From NCBI GenBank assembly GCA_021841795.1, contig JAKCDN010000140.1, forward strand, positions 1 to 7,770: a stretch of DNA of 7,770 bases, read 5' to 3'. Below, in pieces: positions 1-6,330 of this stretch. How positions within the stretch are numbered: position 1 is the first letter of the stretch; each line of letters starts with the position of its first letter. The notes under the pieces are model-generated. The model searched no databases and had not been told where the DNA came from. It worked only from the letters and a program-made list of their open reading frames with translations. The DNA comes from Acidobacteriota bacterium (lineage in GTDB: Bacteria > Acidobacteriota > Terriglobia > Terriglobales > Acidobacteriaceae). The position numbers were made by a program, and so were the translations under genes.

Positions 1-406
1 GACCGGAGAGCATGTCCGCTTCGCTGCGAAGCAATTCCAGGTTCTGAATCCGGCAATGGAGACCATGCCGCTGCGTGTCGGCCAGCTCCGAACCGCCCTT
101 CTTCAGATCATTTCGAGCGCTATCCAATTGCCGCCCATAAAGCTTGGAATGGTCCTTAAACCGGCTGCGGCAGCTATCCTCACCGCGCTTGAGCGCCTGA
201 CGCTCGGTCTCGACGTCGGCCGGACTGAAGCGAAGCGAGGGGGCCAGGGCGAAGAGATCTTCGTAGGACTTCTGCAAATAGTCATGCAGGGGCAACTGAG
301 AAGACTGCGCCGGCGGTGACTGCGCAGCGCCCGACAGGTTGACGGGCATAAGCGCCAAAAGGACGATTGAGCCGGCAGCAGTGCACTTGCGGATGACCGT
401 ATTCAT
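1..406 (-). CDS. Secreted protein of unknown function, N-terminal part (runs off left edge)
   Basis: The frame is open from an ATG at 406-404 to the window edge, giving 135 residues and no stop, so only the N-terminal part is present. The start is supported by AGGAGG (rc of 413-418) six bases upstream. Residues 1-28 look like a Sec signal peptide: positive n-region (R6, K7), hydrophobic core about 11-22, and a likely cleavage after A27 or A28. The mature part is hydrophilic and rich in charged residues and Leu. It looks mostly helical from about residue 60, with Cys at 79 and 118 that could form a disulfide after export. It starts 43 nt after the VWFA-related gene and probably belongs to the same transcript. 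I recognise no family. That it is a real exported protein is well supported by the SD and signal peptide; its role is unknown. Confidence 0.8.
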   Translation of the reverse strand, partial: MNTVIRKCTAAGSIVLLALMPVNLSGAAQSPPAQSSQLPLHDYLQKSYEDLFALAPSLRFSPADVETERQALKRGEDSCRSRFKDHSKLYGRQLDSARNDLKKGGSELADTQRHGLHCRIQNLELLRSEADMLSG

Positions 407-449
407 CGGAAGCCTCCTCTCTTGGAGCAGCCTTTGGCCGCGCATCGAC

Positions 450-1493
450 TTATTGCGGCTTGTTCAATTGCGCCGTATAGCCTTGCCGGGTAAAGACGTC
501 GATCTTATGGTTATTGCCCTTCTCGTCAGTTACCGTGAGGGGCTTTCCGTCGGGCCCGACGATCTCCATTTGCAGGCGATGGTAGCGCCCGTCGCGAAGC
601 TCCGGCGGCGGGCGGAACGTGAGTGTGTACTCACTGCGCAGATAGCCGACCACACTGCGGAAGATGGTAGGCATCTCACCCTGAAAACGGGGAAACAGCG
701 CCAGCCCGCCGGTCATCTTTGCGAACGTGGCCAGGGAGTTCTTGCTTTGCAGATAGGACACTCCGGAGCCGTAGCGCGTGTATTCGGCTTCGGCCAGGCC
801 AATGCTGAAGATTGTCACGTCGGTTTGCCTTAATTTGCCGTACATCTCCTCCAGAGTTGTCGCGCTAAAAGTATCGAGGCCGGTGGCCAGCAACAGGATG
901 GACTTTCGGCCACGGACGCCGTTGAGCTTTTCAAGGGTGTCAGCCAGCGCATCGTAGAGGTTAACCTCTTGAAACCGTGGAGGTCCGAGCCAGGCGATCG
1001 CGTCGCGGACTTCATCCTGCTTGTGGGTAAAGTCCACCTGAACCTTGGGCTGCAGATCGAAGGTGGTGAGAGCCACCCAATCGCGCGACTCGAGATGCCT
1101 GAGAAATGCGGCGCCCCAGTCCGCCGACCTGCCTGCAAAGTAACTATAGGAAGCGGCGCTGTACTCCATAAGCACCACGATGGTGATGGGCGCCGAGGCG
1201 GGGGCAAAGTCCACCAGCTTTTGCGGCCGGCCATTATCGAGGATTCGAAAATTGCAGGGCTTCAAGCCCGGCAGGACGCGCCCGTCATCATCGGTTACCA
1301 GCACATTGACGCTCACCAGTGACGCATCACTGCGCTGGGTGGCGTCGACGGTCAGCGGCGGCTCAGTCCGGGCTGCAGCGCCTGTCTCCTGTTTTTGCGT
1401 CCGGACAAGGGACGAGACCGGCGACAGCGGCAGCGGGAGCAGAACCAAGCCTGCCCCAATGGCAACGACGAAAGTGTGGAGGAAGTTGCTCAT
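450..1493 (-). CDS. VWFA-related (Acidobacterial type) secreted protein, degenerate MIDAS
   Basis: The product has 347 residues. Residues 1-28 are a signal peptide or N-terminal membrane anchor. Residues about 58-98 (SVNVLVTDDDGR, then FRILDNGRPQKLVDF) match the beta-rich segment that precedes the von Willebrand A fold in the Acidobacterial VWFA-related family (TIGR03436 type). The VWA domain runs from about 102 to 290, with the central strand ITIVVLMEYS (103-112), RGRKSILLLATGLDTFS (194-210) and VTIFSIGL (226-233). The C-terminal part (RSEYTLTFRPP, DGRYHRLQMEI) also fits the family. The metal-ion adhesion motif is altered: DxSxS is replaced by E110-Y-S112-A-A114, and the usual acidic residue after the fourth strand is lacking (ATGLDT). 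Classical metal-dependent ligand binding is therefore doubtful. The start is the first ATG, with a weak GGAAG nine bases upstream. It lies 69 nt after the stress-protein gene. Family call is firm; the ligand is unknown. Confidence 0.88.
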   Translation of the reverse strand: MSNFLHTFVVAIGAGLVLLPLPLSPVSSLVRTQKQETGAAARTEPPLTVDATQRSDASLVSVNVLVTDDDGRVLPGLKPCNFRILDNGRPQKLVDFAPASAPITIVVLMEYSAASYSYFAGRSADWGAAFLRHLESRDWVALTTFDLQPKVQVDFTHKQDEVRDAIAWLGPPRFQEVNLYDALADTLEKLNGVRGRKSILLLATGLDTFSATTLEEMYGKLRQTDVTIFSIGLAEAEYTRYGSGVSYLQSKNSLATFAKMTGGLALFPRFQGEMPTIFRSVVGYLRSEYTLTFRPPPELRDGRYHRLQMEIVGPDGKPLTVTDEKGNNHKIDVFTRQGYTAQLNKPQ

Positions 1494-1562
1494 CGCCAGC
1501 GGCTTCCAATCGACGCCGCTCGTTGGTGCGGCCGTGCAAACCTGACGCCCGAGCCGGAGCGC

Positions 1563-2144
1563 CTACACGCCGAGAGCGCCCAGGACAATCACGGGACACA
1601 AGGCCTGGGTGACAACGCGCTGGACCGTGGCCGAGGTTGCCGTGTTGACCGGGGATAACAATGCGGTTTCACGGATTGCCGACGCCGCGTGCTGCGCCGG
1701 GTCCGATGGCTGTGCCAGCTCTTCGCGCGGCGCTGTCATGAGGATGCTATCCGCGCATGACGCCCTGGCAAGGAGGAGGATTTCACGTGCCGGCGCCCCT
1801 CGGAGAAGAAACGGCTCACACGCGATCCCTACCCAACGCAACTGACGCGCCATGCGATGGAGAGACGTGCGCGCGAACTCAGTGCAGCTGGGAGACGGGG
1901 CGGCCTGGGCGCATTCACCTGCACCCGGGGATGATTTTCTCGAATCGAGCACGTGGACAAGAAGCACCTTTGCAGCGCGCCGCTTTGCCTGTTGAATGAC
2001 GTGGAACAGCAGACGCTCCTCATCGGCAAAGTCAGTAACAGCAACAATCGTTGCCGGAGTGCCGGATTGGCCTGGAGCCCGGGTTGACAGATACAGGCCG
2101 GCATTTCGGTTTCGATTCGGCAATACATCATGTCTCGGGTTCAC
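1563..2144 (-). CDS. Universal stress protein (UspA-like), GTG start
   Basis: The product has 193 residues from a GTG at 2144-2142. The open frame continues upstream to a TTG, but the extension has no RBS and reads like random GC-rich sequence, whereas AGGGAGGA (rc of 2153-2160) sits eight bases before the GTG. The Usp fold is visible: strand 1 ATIVAVTDFADEE (31-43), helix 1 (45-57), strand 2 AKVLLVHVLD (58-67), a Cys-containing variable loop (70-90), a helix at about 93-104, strand 3 with RGAPAREILLLAR (115-127), ADSILMTAP (131-139), and the closing TVQRVVTQALCPVIVLG (173-189). The G-2x-G-9x-G-S/T loop of ATP-binding Usps is not recognisable. In its place is a longer Ala/Ser/Thr-rich stretch (140-172), so this is probably a non-ATP-binding member. 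About 30 residues precede the first strand. It is cytoplasmic, with a general stress role inferred from the family. It is first of three minus-strand genes. Confidence 0.8.
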   Translation of the reverse strand: MNPRHDVLPNRNRNAGLYLSTRAPGQSGTPATIVAVTDFADEERLLFHVIQQAKRRAAKVLLVHVLDSRKSSPGAGECAQAAPSPSCTEFARTSLHRMARQLRWVGIACEPFLLRGAPAREILLLARASCADSILMTAPREELAQPSDPAQHAASAIRETALLSPVNTATSATVQRVVTQALCPVIVLGALGV

Positions 2145-2152
2145 CGCCTGAA

Positions 2153-2160
2153 TCCTCCCT
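2153..2160 (-). promoter_or_regulatory. Shine-Dalgarno that fixes the GTG start of the stress protein
   Basis: On the minus strand the sequence AGGGAGGA precedes the GTG at 2144-2142 by eight bases. It is the only good RBS near the beginning of the conserved Usp fold. It argues against the 113-codon upstream extension that begins at a TTG near 2483. Confidence 0.75.
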
Positions 2161-2169
2161 GCACTGCGA

Positions 2170-2185
2170 GATAGGACCGTGCCAG
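2170..2185 (-). promoter_or_regulatory. Weak sigma-54-like promoter candidate before the stress protein
   Basis: On the minus strand C-TGGCACG (2185-2178) is a perfect match to the sigma-54 -24 element (YTGGCACG). The -12 element is poor, TATC (2173-2170) instead of TTGC. If used, transcription would start near 2158, inside the Shine-Dalgarno at 2160-2153, leaving a very short leader. The good half and the bad half make this a speculative call. Confidence 0.25.
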
Positions 2186-2229
2186 AACCGATGAGGCGGA
2201 TAGCAAGGAGCGCCGGTATGCCGCGCAAC

Positions 2230-2271
2230 TGGAATTGCCGTTCAAGAGAACCCGCCTCGCGGCCAATTCCA
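2230..2271. repeat. 8-bp perfect inverted repeat, possible regulator site
   Basis: TGGAATTG (2230-2237) and CAATTCCA (2264-2271) are exact reverse complements separated by 26 bp. The centre lies about 92 bp upstream of the start that would follow from the sigma-54-like element at 2170-2185, a usual distance for an NtrC-type activator. The wide spacing makes a single dimer site unlikely; looping between half-sites or chance are alternatives. Confidence 0.3.
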
Positions 2272-2554
2272 CTTATGCACGTACGGGGCCACAGTCGATT
2301 GATCGGCGACCCTGAAAAGATCGAGAAAAACAGTGACGGAGAACGCCAGCCGCGACCACGCGTCAAAAGATTTTGCGGCGACGACGATTTTCGGGACACA
2401 GACGAGGGTGAAGCGATTGCTCCCTGACTACCGCTCCCGGACAAGGGAGATTCCAAACCGCTGAGAGCACTGAGTGGGCACAAAGGCGCGCTGGCCCGGA
2501 ACGAACGGCAAGCCTGGCGAAGGCTCGATTTGTGAGCTGCCGCACCCGGCCCGT

Positions 2555-2571
2555 TTGGTCGGCCGCGTGCA
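2555..2571 (+). promoter_or_regulatory. Sigma-54-like promoter candidate before the coiled-coil gene
   Basis: TTGG at 2555-2558 and TGCA at 2568-2571 match the ends of the consensus YTGGCACG-N4-TTGCW with the exact GG-N10-GC spacing. The inner bases of the -24 element are TCG instead of CAC. The predicted start is near 2582, giving a leader of about 61 nt that opens with the inverted repeat at 2586-2628. No better sigma-70 pair was seen here. It is moderate to weak on sequence alone. Confidence 0.35.
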
Positions 2572-2585
2572 AGCGCCTAGTACGT

Positions 2586-2628
2586 GGAGAAGCCTCACTC
2601 CATAGCGCCAACTGATTCAGGCTTCTCC
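2586..2628 (+). promoter_or_regulatory. 10-bp inverted repeat in the leader, abutting the Shine-Dalgarno
   Basis: GGAGAAGCCT (2586-2595) and AGGCTTCTCC (2619-2628) are perfect complements with a 23-nt loop. The right arm ends directly before GGGAGGG (2629-2635), the Shine-Dalgarno of the gene starting at 2643. In RNA this would form a stem stacked against the ribosome site, near the 5' end of the message if the sigma-54-like promoter is used. It could stabilise the mRNA, tune translation, or act as a DNA operator. Confidence 0.5.
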
Positions 2629-2642
2629 GGGAGGGTACTTTG

Positions 2643-3296
2643 ATGAAAATGAAGACAAATTCCTGGACAGCTCTGGCAATCGCTCTACTGCTTGCATCCA
2701 CGACACTGACGGCGCAACGCGGAGGCCGTGGCGGCGGGGGTGGCGGTGGCGGCCAGCAGCAAGGACCACCGTCGACGGCAGGCTCAGGGCAAGCCGGAGG
2801 TGGAGGTTACGGCACATTGGATCAGACCCGCGACCGCGATCAAACTCGTGACCCGATACGCGATCCCGCCCAGTTGCGCGCCCAGGCAACGACACAACAG
2901 CGCGATCAGTTGCGCACCTGCGATCAGACGATGGGCCAAACGCGCAAGCAGGCGAAGTCTCTGAAGCAGTATGCGAGCAATCCGAACTTCGATCCCAGCG
3001 AGGCACTGCGGCAGCATCAGCAACTGCAGGATCAGCTTAAGACCCTGGAGCAGAACCGCCAGCAGTTGAACGCAGGGCTCAATGAAGAGCAGCAGAGCGC
3101 AATCGAAGCGCGCAATCAAAACATGAGCAGGATTCACGAGCGGGTCCAGAATCGCCTGCAAGACATGGGGCGCGAGCTGAACGACACGACCCTGCACACG
3201 TCGGATGTGGAGAAGCAGGCCCGGGAGGTGGAGAGCGACATGAAGTCGTATCAGAAAGAACTGAGGGAAGCGGGCAAAACTCTCGATCTGCTGTGA
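2643..3296 (+). CDS. Secreted Gly-rich, Gln-rich coiled-coil protein of unknown function
   Basis: The product has 217 residues. I chose the ATG at 2643 over the in-frame TTG at 2640 because GGGAGGG (2629-2635) lies seven bases before it. Residues 1-24 are a Sec signal peptide ending TTLTA, with cleavage probable before Q25. Then come a Gly/Arg-rich segment (25-41, including eight Gly in a row), a Pro/Ser/Gly linker (42-58) and an Asp-Arg-Gln repeat segment with DQTRD at 60-64 and 66-70 and RDP at 69-71 and 73-75. From about residue 76 to the end it is Gln/Glu/Arg/Lys-rich with heptad-like Leu spacing (QHQQLQDQLKTLEQNRQQL, 124-142), as expected for long helices or a coiled coil. One Cys (93) could allow a disulfide-linked dimer. 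I recognise no enzyme motif. An envelope or structural/chaperone-like role is only a guess. It stands alone on the plus strand. Confidence 0.82.
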   Translation: MKMKTNSWTALAIALLLASTTLTAQRGGRGGGGGGGGQQQGPPSTAGSGQAGGGGYGTLDQTRDRDQTRDPIRDPAQLRAQATTQQRDQLRTCDQTMGQTRKQAKSLKQYASNPNFDPSEALRQHQQLQDQLKTLEQNRQQLNAGLNEEQQSAIEARNQNMSRIHERVQNRLQDMGRELNDTTLHTSDVEKQAREVESDMKSYQKELREAGKTLDLL

Positions 3297-3297
3297 C

Positions 3298-3315
3298 GCC
3301 CGGGCGCGGCCGGGC
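3298..3315 (+). terminator. GC hairpin right after the coiled-coil gene (weak terminator candidate)
   Basis: GCCCGG (3298-3303) and CCGGGC (3310-3315) form a 6-bp stem with a six-base loop, two bases after the stop codon. No T-tract follows on the plus strand, so intrinsic termination is uncertain. It may simply protect the 3' end. Confidence 0.3.
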
Positions 3316-3374
3316 CGGTGCGCATCGCCTGAGCGAAGCCCTGGACCTGGTCCGACTCCGGCAACGTATTTGCT

Positions 3375-3414
3375 GCGGGCTGTCAGCCTGGCCCGCGGCA
3401 ATGCCACGCATTGC
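3375..3414. terminator. Two tandem hairpins between convergent genes
   Basis: GCGGGC (3375-3380) pairs with GCCCGC (3391-3396) over a 10-base loop. Immediately after, GCAATG (3398-3403) pairs with CATTGC (3409-3414) over a 5-base loop. They lie between the plus-strand gene ending at 3296 and the minus-strand regulator ending at 3542, where a terminator for either is expected. Neither is followed by a clear run of T, so Rho-type termination or mere GC-richness are alternatives. Confidence 0.3.
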
Positions 3415-3432
3415 AACCGGAGGAGGCTTGCG

Positions 3433-3513
3433 ATGTCCGGCGCGGCATCGCAGGCCTCATCGGCTGCGGGCGATCTGCCATCGGTCGGCGAGCTGCAATC
3501 GATCCGGGAATGA
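3433..3513 (+). CDS. Possible small ORF (26 residues) with strong Shine-Dalgarno
   Basis: GGAGGAGG (3419-3426) stands six bases before an ATG at 3433. The reading frame codes for MSGAASQASSAAGDLPSVGELQSIRE and stops with TGA at 3511-3513. The peptide is Ala/Ser-rich with a short possible helix at its end; it has no hydrophobic segment and matches nothing I know. It sits 136 nt after the coiled-coil gene on the same strand and just behind the tandem hairpins. It could be a real small protein, the remnant of a longer gene, or a chance SD in a purine-rich patch. Confidence 0.3.
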   Translation: MSGAASQASSAAGDLPSVGELQSIRE

Positions 3514-3541
3514 CTCCGCGCAACGTGGGACTGTCGCGCTC

Positions 3542-4954
3542 TTATGAGAGCTGGAGATCATCGGAGGGCGCGTGCAGGCTGTATTTTCCAATCTTGTATC
3601 CGAGGTCGCTTCTTGAAACTCCGAGATAGCGCGCCGCTTCAGCCTGCACGCCGTTTGCAAACTGAAGGGAGCGGACAATCAAGGCTCTCTCGATCTCGGT
3701 CATGGTCTTGCGCAGGTCCAATTGCGCCGGGAGGCGGGCGGCGAGAGATTCGGGGGTAAGCTCCCCGGTGGTCTGCGGCGCGGTGAATGAGGCCGGCTGC
3801 AGTGGAAAATCGTCCGGCTGCAATTCAGGGCCCTGCGCCAATATCAGAGCGCGTTCCAGAAGATTTTTCAGCTCGCGCACATTACCGGGAAAAGCATAGC
3901 CGGACAGCTTTTCAAGGGCCGCGGCGCTGATCGGCCGCGCCGCAACCTTCATTTCTCCGGCGATCTGGCGCGACAGGGACAGGCTGAGCTCACTTATATC
4001 CTCCTGCCTTTGCCGCAGCGGCGCAATGTGAACAGGCACGACGGCAAGCCGATAATAGAGATCCTCGCGGAAGAGGCCGTCGCGAACACGTTCGTCGAGC
4101 TTACGGTGCGTTGCCGCGAGAACCCGAACGTCCACGCGACGTGTAGCGGTCGAGCCGACGCGCTGAATTTCTCCATCGGCGAGCACGCGCAGCAACTTTG
4201 CCTGGGCGGCCAGGGACATCTCCGCCACTTCATCGAGGAAGAGAGTGCCCTCATGAGCGGCCTCAAAGAGTCCGGCCCGGGATTTGTCGGCCCCGGTGAA
4301 GGCTCCGCGTTCATGCCCGAAGAGCTCGCTTTCAAGCAAGCTCTCCGTCACGGCGGCACAATTGATCGCGATGAAGGACTTCTTGGCGCGCGGGCTATTG
4401 CGATGAATTGCCCGGGCGACCAGTTCCTTACCGGTTCCGGTTTCGCCCGTGATCAGAACGGTCGTACCGGTTGCAGCGACACGGGCGATAAAATCGCGCA
4501 CGCCGCAAATTGCGAGGCTGCTGCCGAGGATTTCATTCGCACCCTCAAGCTTGCGCACGGCGGTTTTGAGCGCGGAATTTTCGCGCAGCAATGCCGTGTG
4601 TTCCGAGGCGCGCCGCACAGCCGCGCGGACAACGTCGGGCGCGAATGGCTTGGTAAGAAAGTCGAAGGCGCCTTGTCTCATGCTTTCGACGGCCAGTTCC
4701 AGGGTACCGACCGCGGTGAGAAAGATGACGGAGGTGGTGGGATCGTCTTCCTGGGCCGCATGCAGTACATCGAGGCCGCTCCCGTCCGGCATTCTTTGGT
4801 CGGTGAGCACCACATCAAAATCCTCGCGCTTGAGAATGTCGATTGCCTCAGCCGCGCCTGCCGCTTCGCGAACCACATGCGCGTCCCGGCGGAGGTTGGT
4901 ATCGAGGATCCGCCTCATTCCCGGTTCGTCATCGATCACCAGGATCTTTGCCAT
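3542..4954 (-). CDS. NtrC-family sigma-54-dependent response regulator
   Basis: The product has 470 residues with the full three-domain layout. The receiver domain (about 1-118) has acidic pocket D8/D9, phospho-acceptor D52 (VVLTDQRMP), T80 and K102 (TKPF). The central AAA+ domain (about 143-372) has Walker A GETGTGKE (170-177), the sigma-54 contact loop GAFTGA (217-222), Walker B GTLFLDE (236-242), the Arg-finger region FREDLYYRL (295-303) and sensor II GNVREL (357-362). The C-terminal Fis-type helix-turn-helix is at about 430-460 (AEAARYLGVSRSDLGYKIGKY). All key residues are present, so it should be an active, phosphorylation-dependent activator of RNA polymerase with sigma-54. The ATG at 4954 has GAGGAGG (rc of 4961-4967) six bases upstream. 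It overlaps the 3' end of the kinase gene by 26 nt, which fits translational coupling and makes the two a cognate pair. The target genes are not shown by the sequence. Confidence 0.97.
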   Translation of the reverse strand: MAKILVIDDEPGMRRILDTNLRRDAHVVREAAGAAEAIDILKREDFDVVLTDQRMPDGSGLDVLHAAQEDDPTTSVIFLTAVGTLELAVESMRQGAFDFLTKPFAPDVVRAAVRRASEHTALLRENSALKTAVRKLEGANEILGSSLAICGVRDFIARVAATGTTVLITGETGTGKELVARAIHRNSPRAKKSFIAINCAAVTESLLESELFGHERGAFTGADKSRAGLFEAAHEGTLFLDEVAEMSLAAQAKLLRVLADGEIQRVGSTATRRVDVRVLAATHRKLDERVRDGLFREDLYYRLAVVPVHIAPLRQRQEDISELSLSLSRQIAGEMKVAARPISAAALEKLSGYAFPGNVRELKNLLERALILAQGPELQPDDFPLQPASFTAPQTTGELTPESLAARLPAQLDLRKTMTEIERALIVRSLQFANGVQAEAARYLGVSRSDLGYKIGKYSLHAPSDDLQLS

Positions 4955-6290
4955 GCAGGGCCTCCTCGCTGAACTCCTCGACTAGATTCATTTTGAATGT
5001 CATGGTGAAGGCAACGGCTCCGTCTGCGTTCTCGCTGACCCACAGGTCGCCGCCGTGGGCGACGGCAATCCCTCTTGCGATCGCCAATCCGAGGCCGGTG
5101 CCTCCGGCCTTGGTGGTAAAGAAAGGCTCAAAGACTCTCTCGAAGTGGGCATCGGGAATGGCTTTTCCGGAGTTCGCAACTTCGAGGAGGACCATACCGT
5201 CAGCGGCAGCAAGGCGCAGTTCGATTTTTCCTCCGGAGGGCGTGGCATCGAGGGCGTTGAGGGAGAGATTCAAAAGTGCCCCTTCAATTTGTGAGCCGTC
5301 GACGTTAGCGTAGATCTCCGGGGTTGCGGAGCAAGCCACAGCGATGGAGGTTCCGGCCGCCCGCAGCCGGGTCACGTCCGCAACGTGGCGCGCGACATCG
5401 CGGATGGAGACGACCGAGCGCTGCGGCGTTGAAGGCCGGGCGTAAGTGAGGAAGTCGGTGGTGAGATTTTCGAGGCGTCTGGATTCACGCAGGGCAATAG
5501 CGAACATCTCATCGCGTTCGGCACTGTCGATGGCAGGATAGGCGGCGGTCGCCAAGGAGCTGGAGATCATGGCTACCGGGTTGCGTATCTCATGCGCAAT
5601 GCCGCTGGCGAATCGGCCCACGGCGGCCAGTTTTTCTTCAGCGGCGAGTTTTTCCCGCGCAAGGGCCAGTTCCCTCATCTTCCGGTAGAGACTGGCTTCG
5701 CGTTCTCGGAGCTGATTTACGAGGAACCACACCAAGGGTCCGGCGAGACAGAAGATTACCGCGATCATCCCGGTCTCAAGATACTCCGACGGGCGCGCGG
5801 GAGGGTGGATACGGAAATAGTGCTGATTCCAGGCGAACATCATGGCGATGGCCGCGACGATGGTGGCGATGGTGGGCAGCAGGCCAAACTGATAGGCGCT
5901 CTGCAGGATGGGAATTGCCAGGACGACAAAATAGGGAGCATCGTCACGGTTGGTGAGAAAGGCCAGGAACCCCGCCAGAAGAAAGAGCCCCGCCATGGAG
6001 ATGGCAGTTTCAATGCGCGCGGTTTTCAGGGGAATGCCGTCGCGCATTCCCTGAAGCCATAGAACTTCCCACGCTTTGATCAGAAAGGCGAAGGCCAGGA
6101 TCAGGACCACGCCTTTGGATGGTTCGCCCAGAAGTGGAGCGAAGACAGCGTGCAGCAGAAGCAGGCCGGCAATGACAAACAAAGTGAGGATGCAGAAGGC
6201 CGACTGCTGCTTTCTTACGGTCTGAGCCTCAATACCTTCTATCGACGGAAGTGCGCGCATCGCCGCCAGCCGAGAAGGGTCTTCAATCAT
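4929..6290 (-). CDS. Sensor histidine kinase with six predicted TM segments
   Basis: The product has 453 residues. The N-terminal half has about six hydrophobic segments (roughly 33-54, 59-79, 95-113, 118-136, 137-155, 173-192) with short loops and no evident PAS or large periplasmic domain, so the signal is probably sensed within or near the membrane. A helical linker (193-222) leads to the H-box GRFASGIAHEIRNP with phospho-acceptor H233. The catalytic domain shows the N-box NLSLNALDA (341-349), a G1-like box VANSGKAIP (371-379) with Asn where Asp is usual, the F-box FEPFFTTK (387-394) and the G2 box GGTGLGLAIARG (396-407). This is the NtrB/AtoS-like kinase type that partners sigma-54 regulators. 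The ATG at 6290 has GGAG six bases upstream, 40 nt after the DUF2231 gene. The Asn in G1 occurs in some kinases and need not abolish activity. The signal is unknown. Confidence 0.95.
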   Translation of the reverse strand: MIEDPSRLAAMRALPSIEGIEAQTVRKQQSAFCILTLFVIAGLLLLHAVFAPLLGEPSKGVVLILAFAFLIKAWEVLWLQGMRDGIPLKTARIETAISMAGLFLLAGFLAFLTNRDDAPYFVVLAIPILQSAYQFGLLPTIATIVAAIAMMFAWNQHYFRIHPPARPSEYLETGMIAVIFCLAGPLVWFLVNQLREREASLYRKMRELALAREKLAAEEKLAAVGRFASGIAHEIRNPVAMISSSLATAAYPAIDSAERDEMFAIALRESRRLENLTTDFLTYARPSTPQRSVVSIRDVARHVADVTRLRAAGTSIAVACSATPEIYANVDGSQIEGALLNLSLNALDATPSGGKIELRLAAADGMVLLEVANSGKAIPDAHFERVFEPFFTTKAGGTGLGLAIARGIAVAHGGDLWVSENADGAVAFTMTFKMNLVEEFSEEALHGKDPGDR

Positions 6291-6330
6291 CCCGCGCTCC
6301 GTTTCGATGCTTCCGGGAACGGCTCTGAGA

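Larger units (their letters stand above)
2145..2642. other. Divergent intergenic region, about 500 bp, no convincing gene
   Basis: This stretch separates the minus-strand stress-protein transcript from the plus-strand coiled-coil gene. Short open frames exist on both strands, but none has a convincing RBS combined with a protein-like composition. It contains two sigma-54-like matches (2170-2185 minus, 2555-2571 plus), an 8-bp inverted repeat (2230-2271), a small dyad CGATTGATCG (2296-2305), a 5-bp hairpin CTCCC/GGGAG (2434-2449) and the 10-bp inverted repeat at 2586-2628. It is long for two simple promoters and could also hide a small RNA, but I see no direct sign of one. Confidence 0.6.

Noticed and set aside
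339..1322. Plus-strand open frames opposite the VWFA-related gene
   Set aside because: The minus-strand frame has a signal peptide and family-specific segments; the opposite frames lack a plausible RBS and any motif.
2179..2427. Plus-strand 82-codon frame in the divergent intergenic region
   Set aside because: It starts at a GTG without an SD, is very rich in Arg and Pro, and overlaps the candidate regulatory sequences.
2145..2483. 113-codon N-terminal extension of the stress-protein frame from a TTG near 2483
   Set aside because: It has no Shine-Dalgarno and a low-information Arg/Ser/Pro-rich composition typical of open GC-rich frames. A strong SD stands before the GTG at 2144, just ahead of the Usp fold.
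4010..4972. Long plus-strand open frame (320 codons) antisense to the response regulator
   Set aside because: The minus strand encodes every NtrC-family motif in order. The antisense frame has no recognisable domain and is explained by GC-rich codon bias.
5592..6062. Plus-strand open frame of 156 codons antisense to the kinase
   Set aside because: It is the shadow of a kinase with complete H, N, F and G2 boxes, and has a Gly/Arg/Asp-rich composition with no domain.
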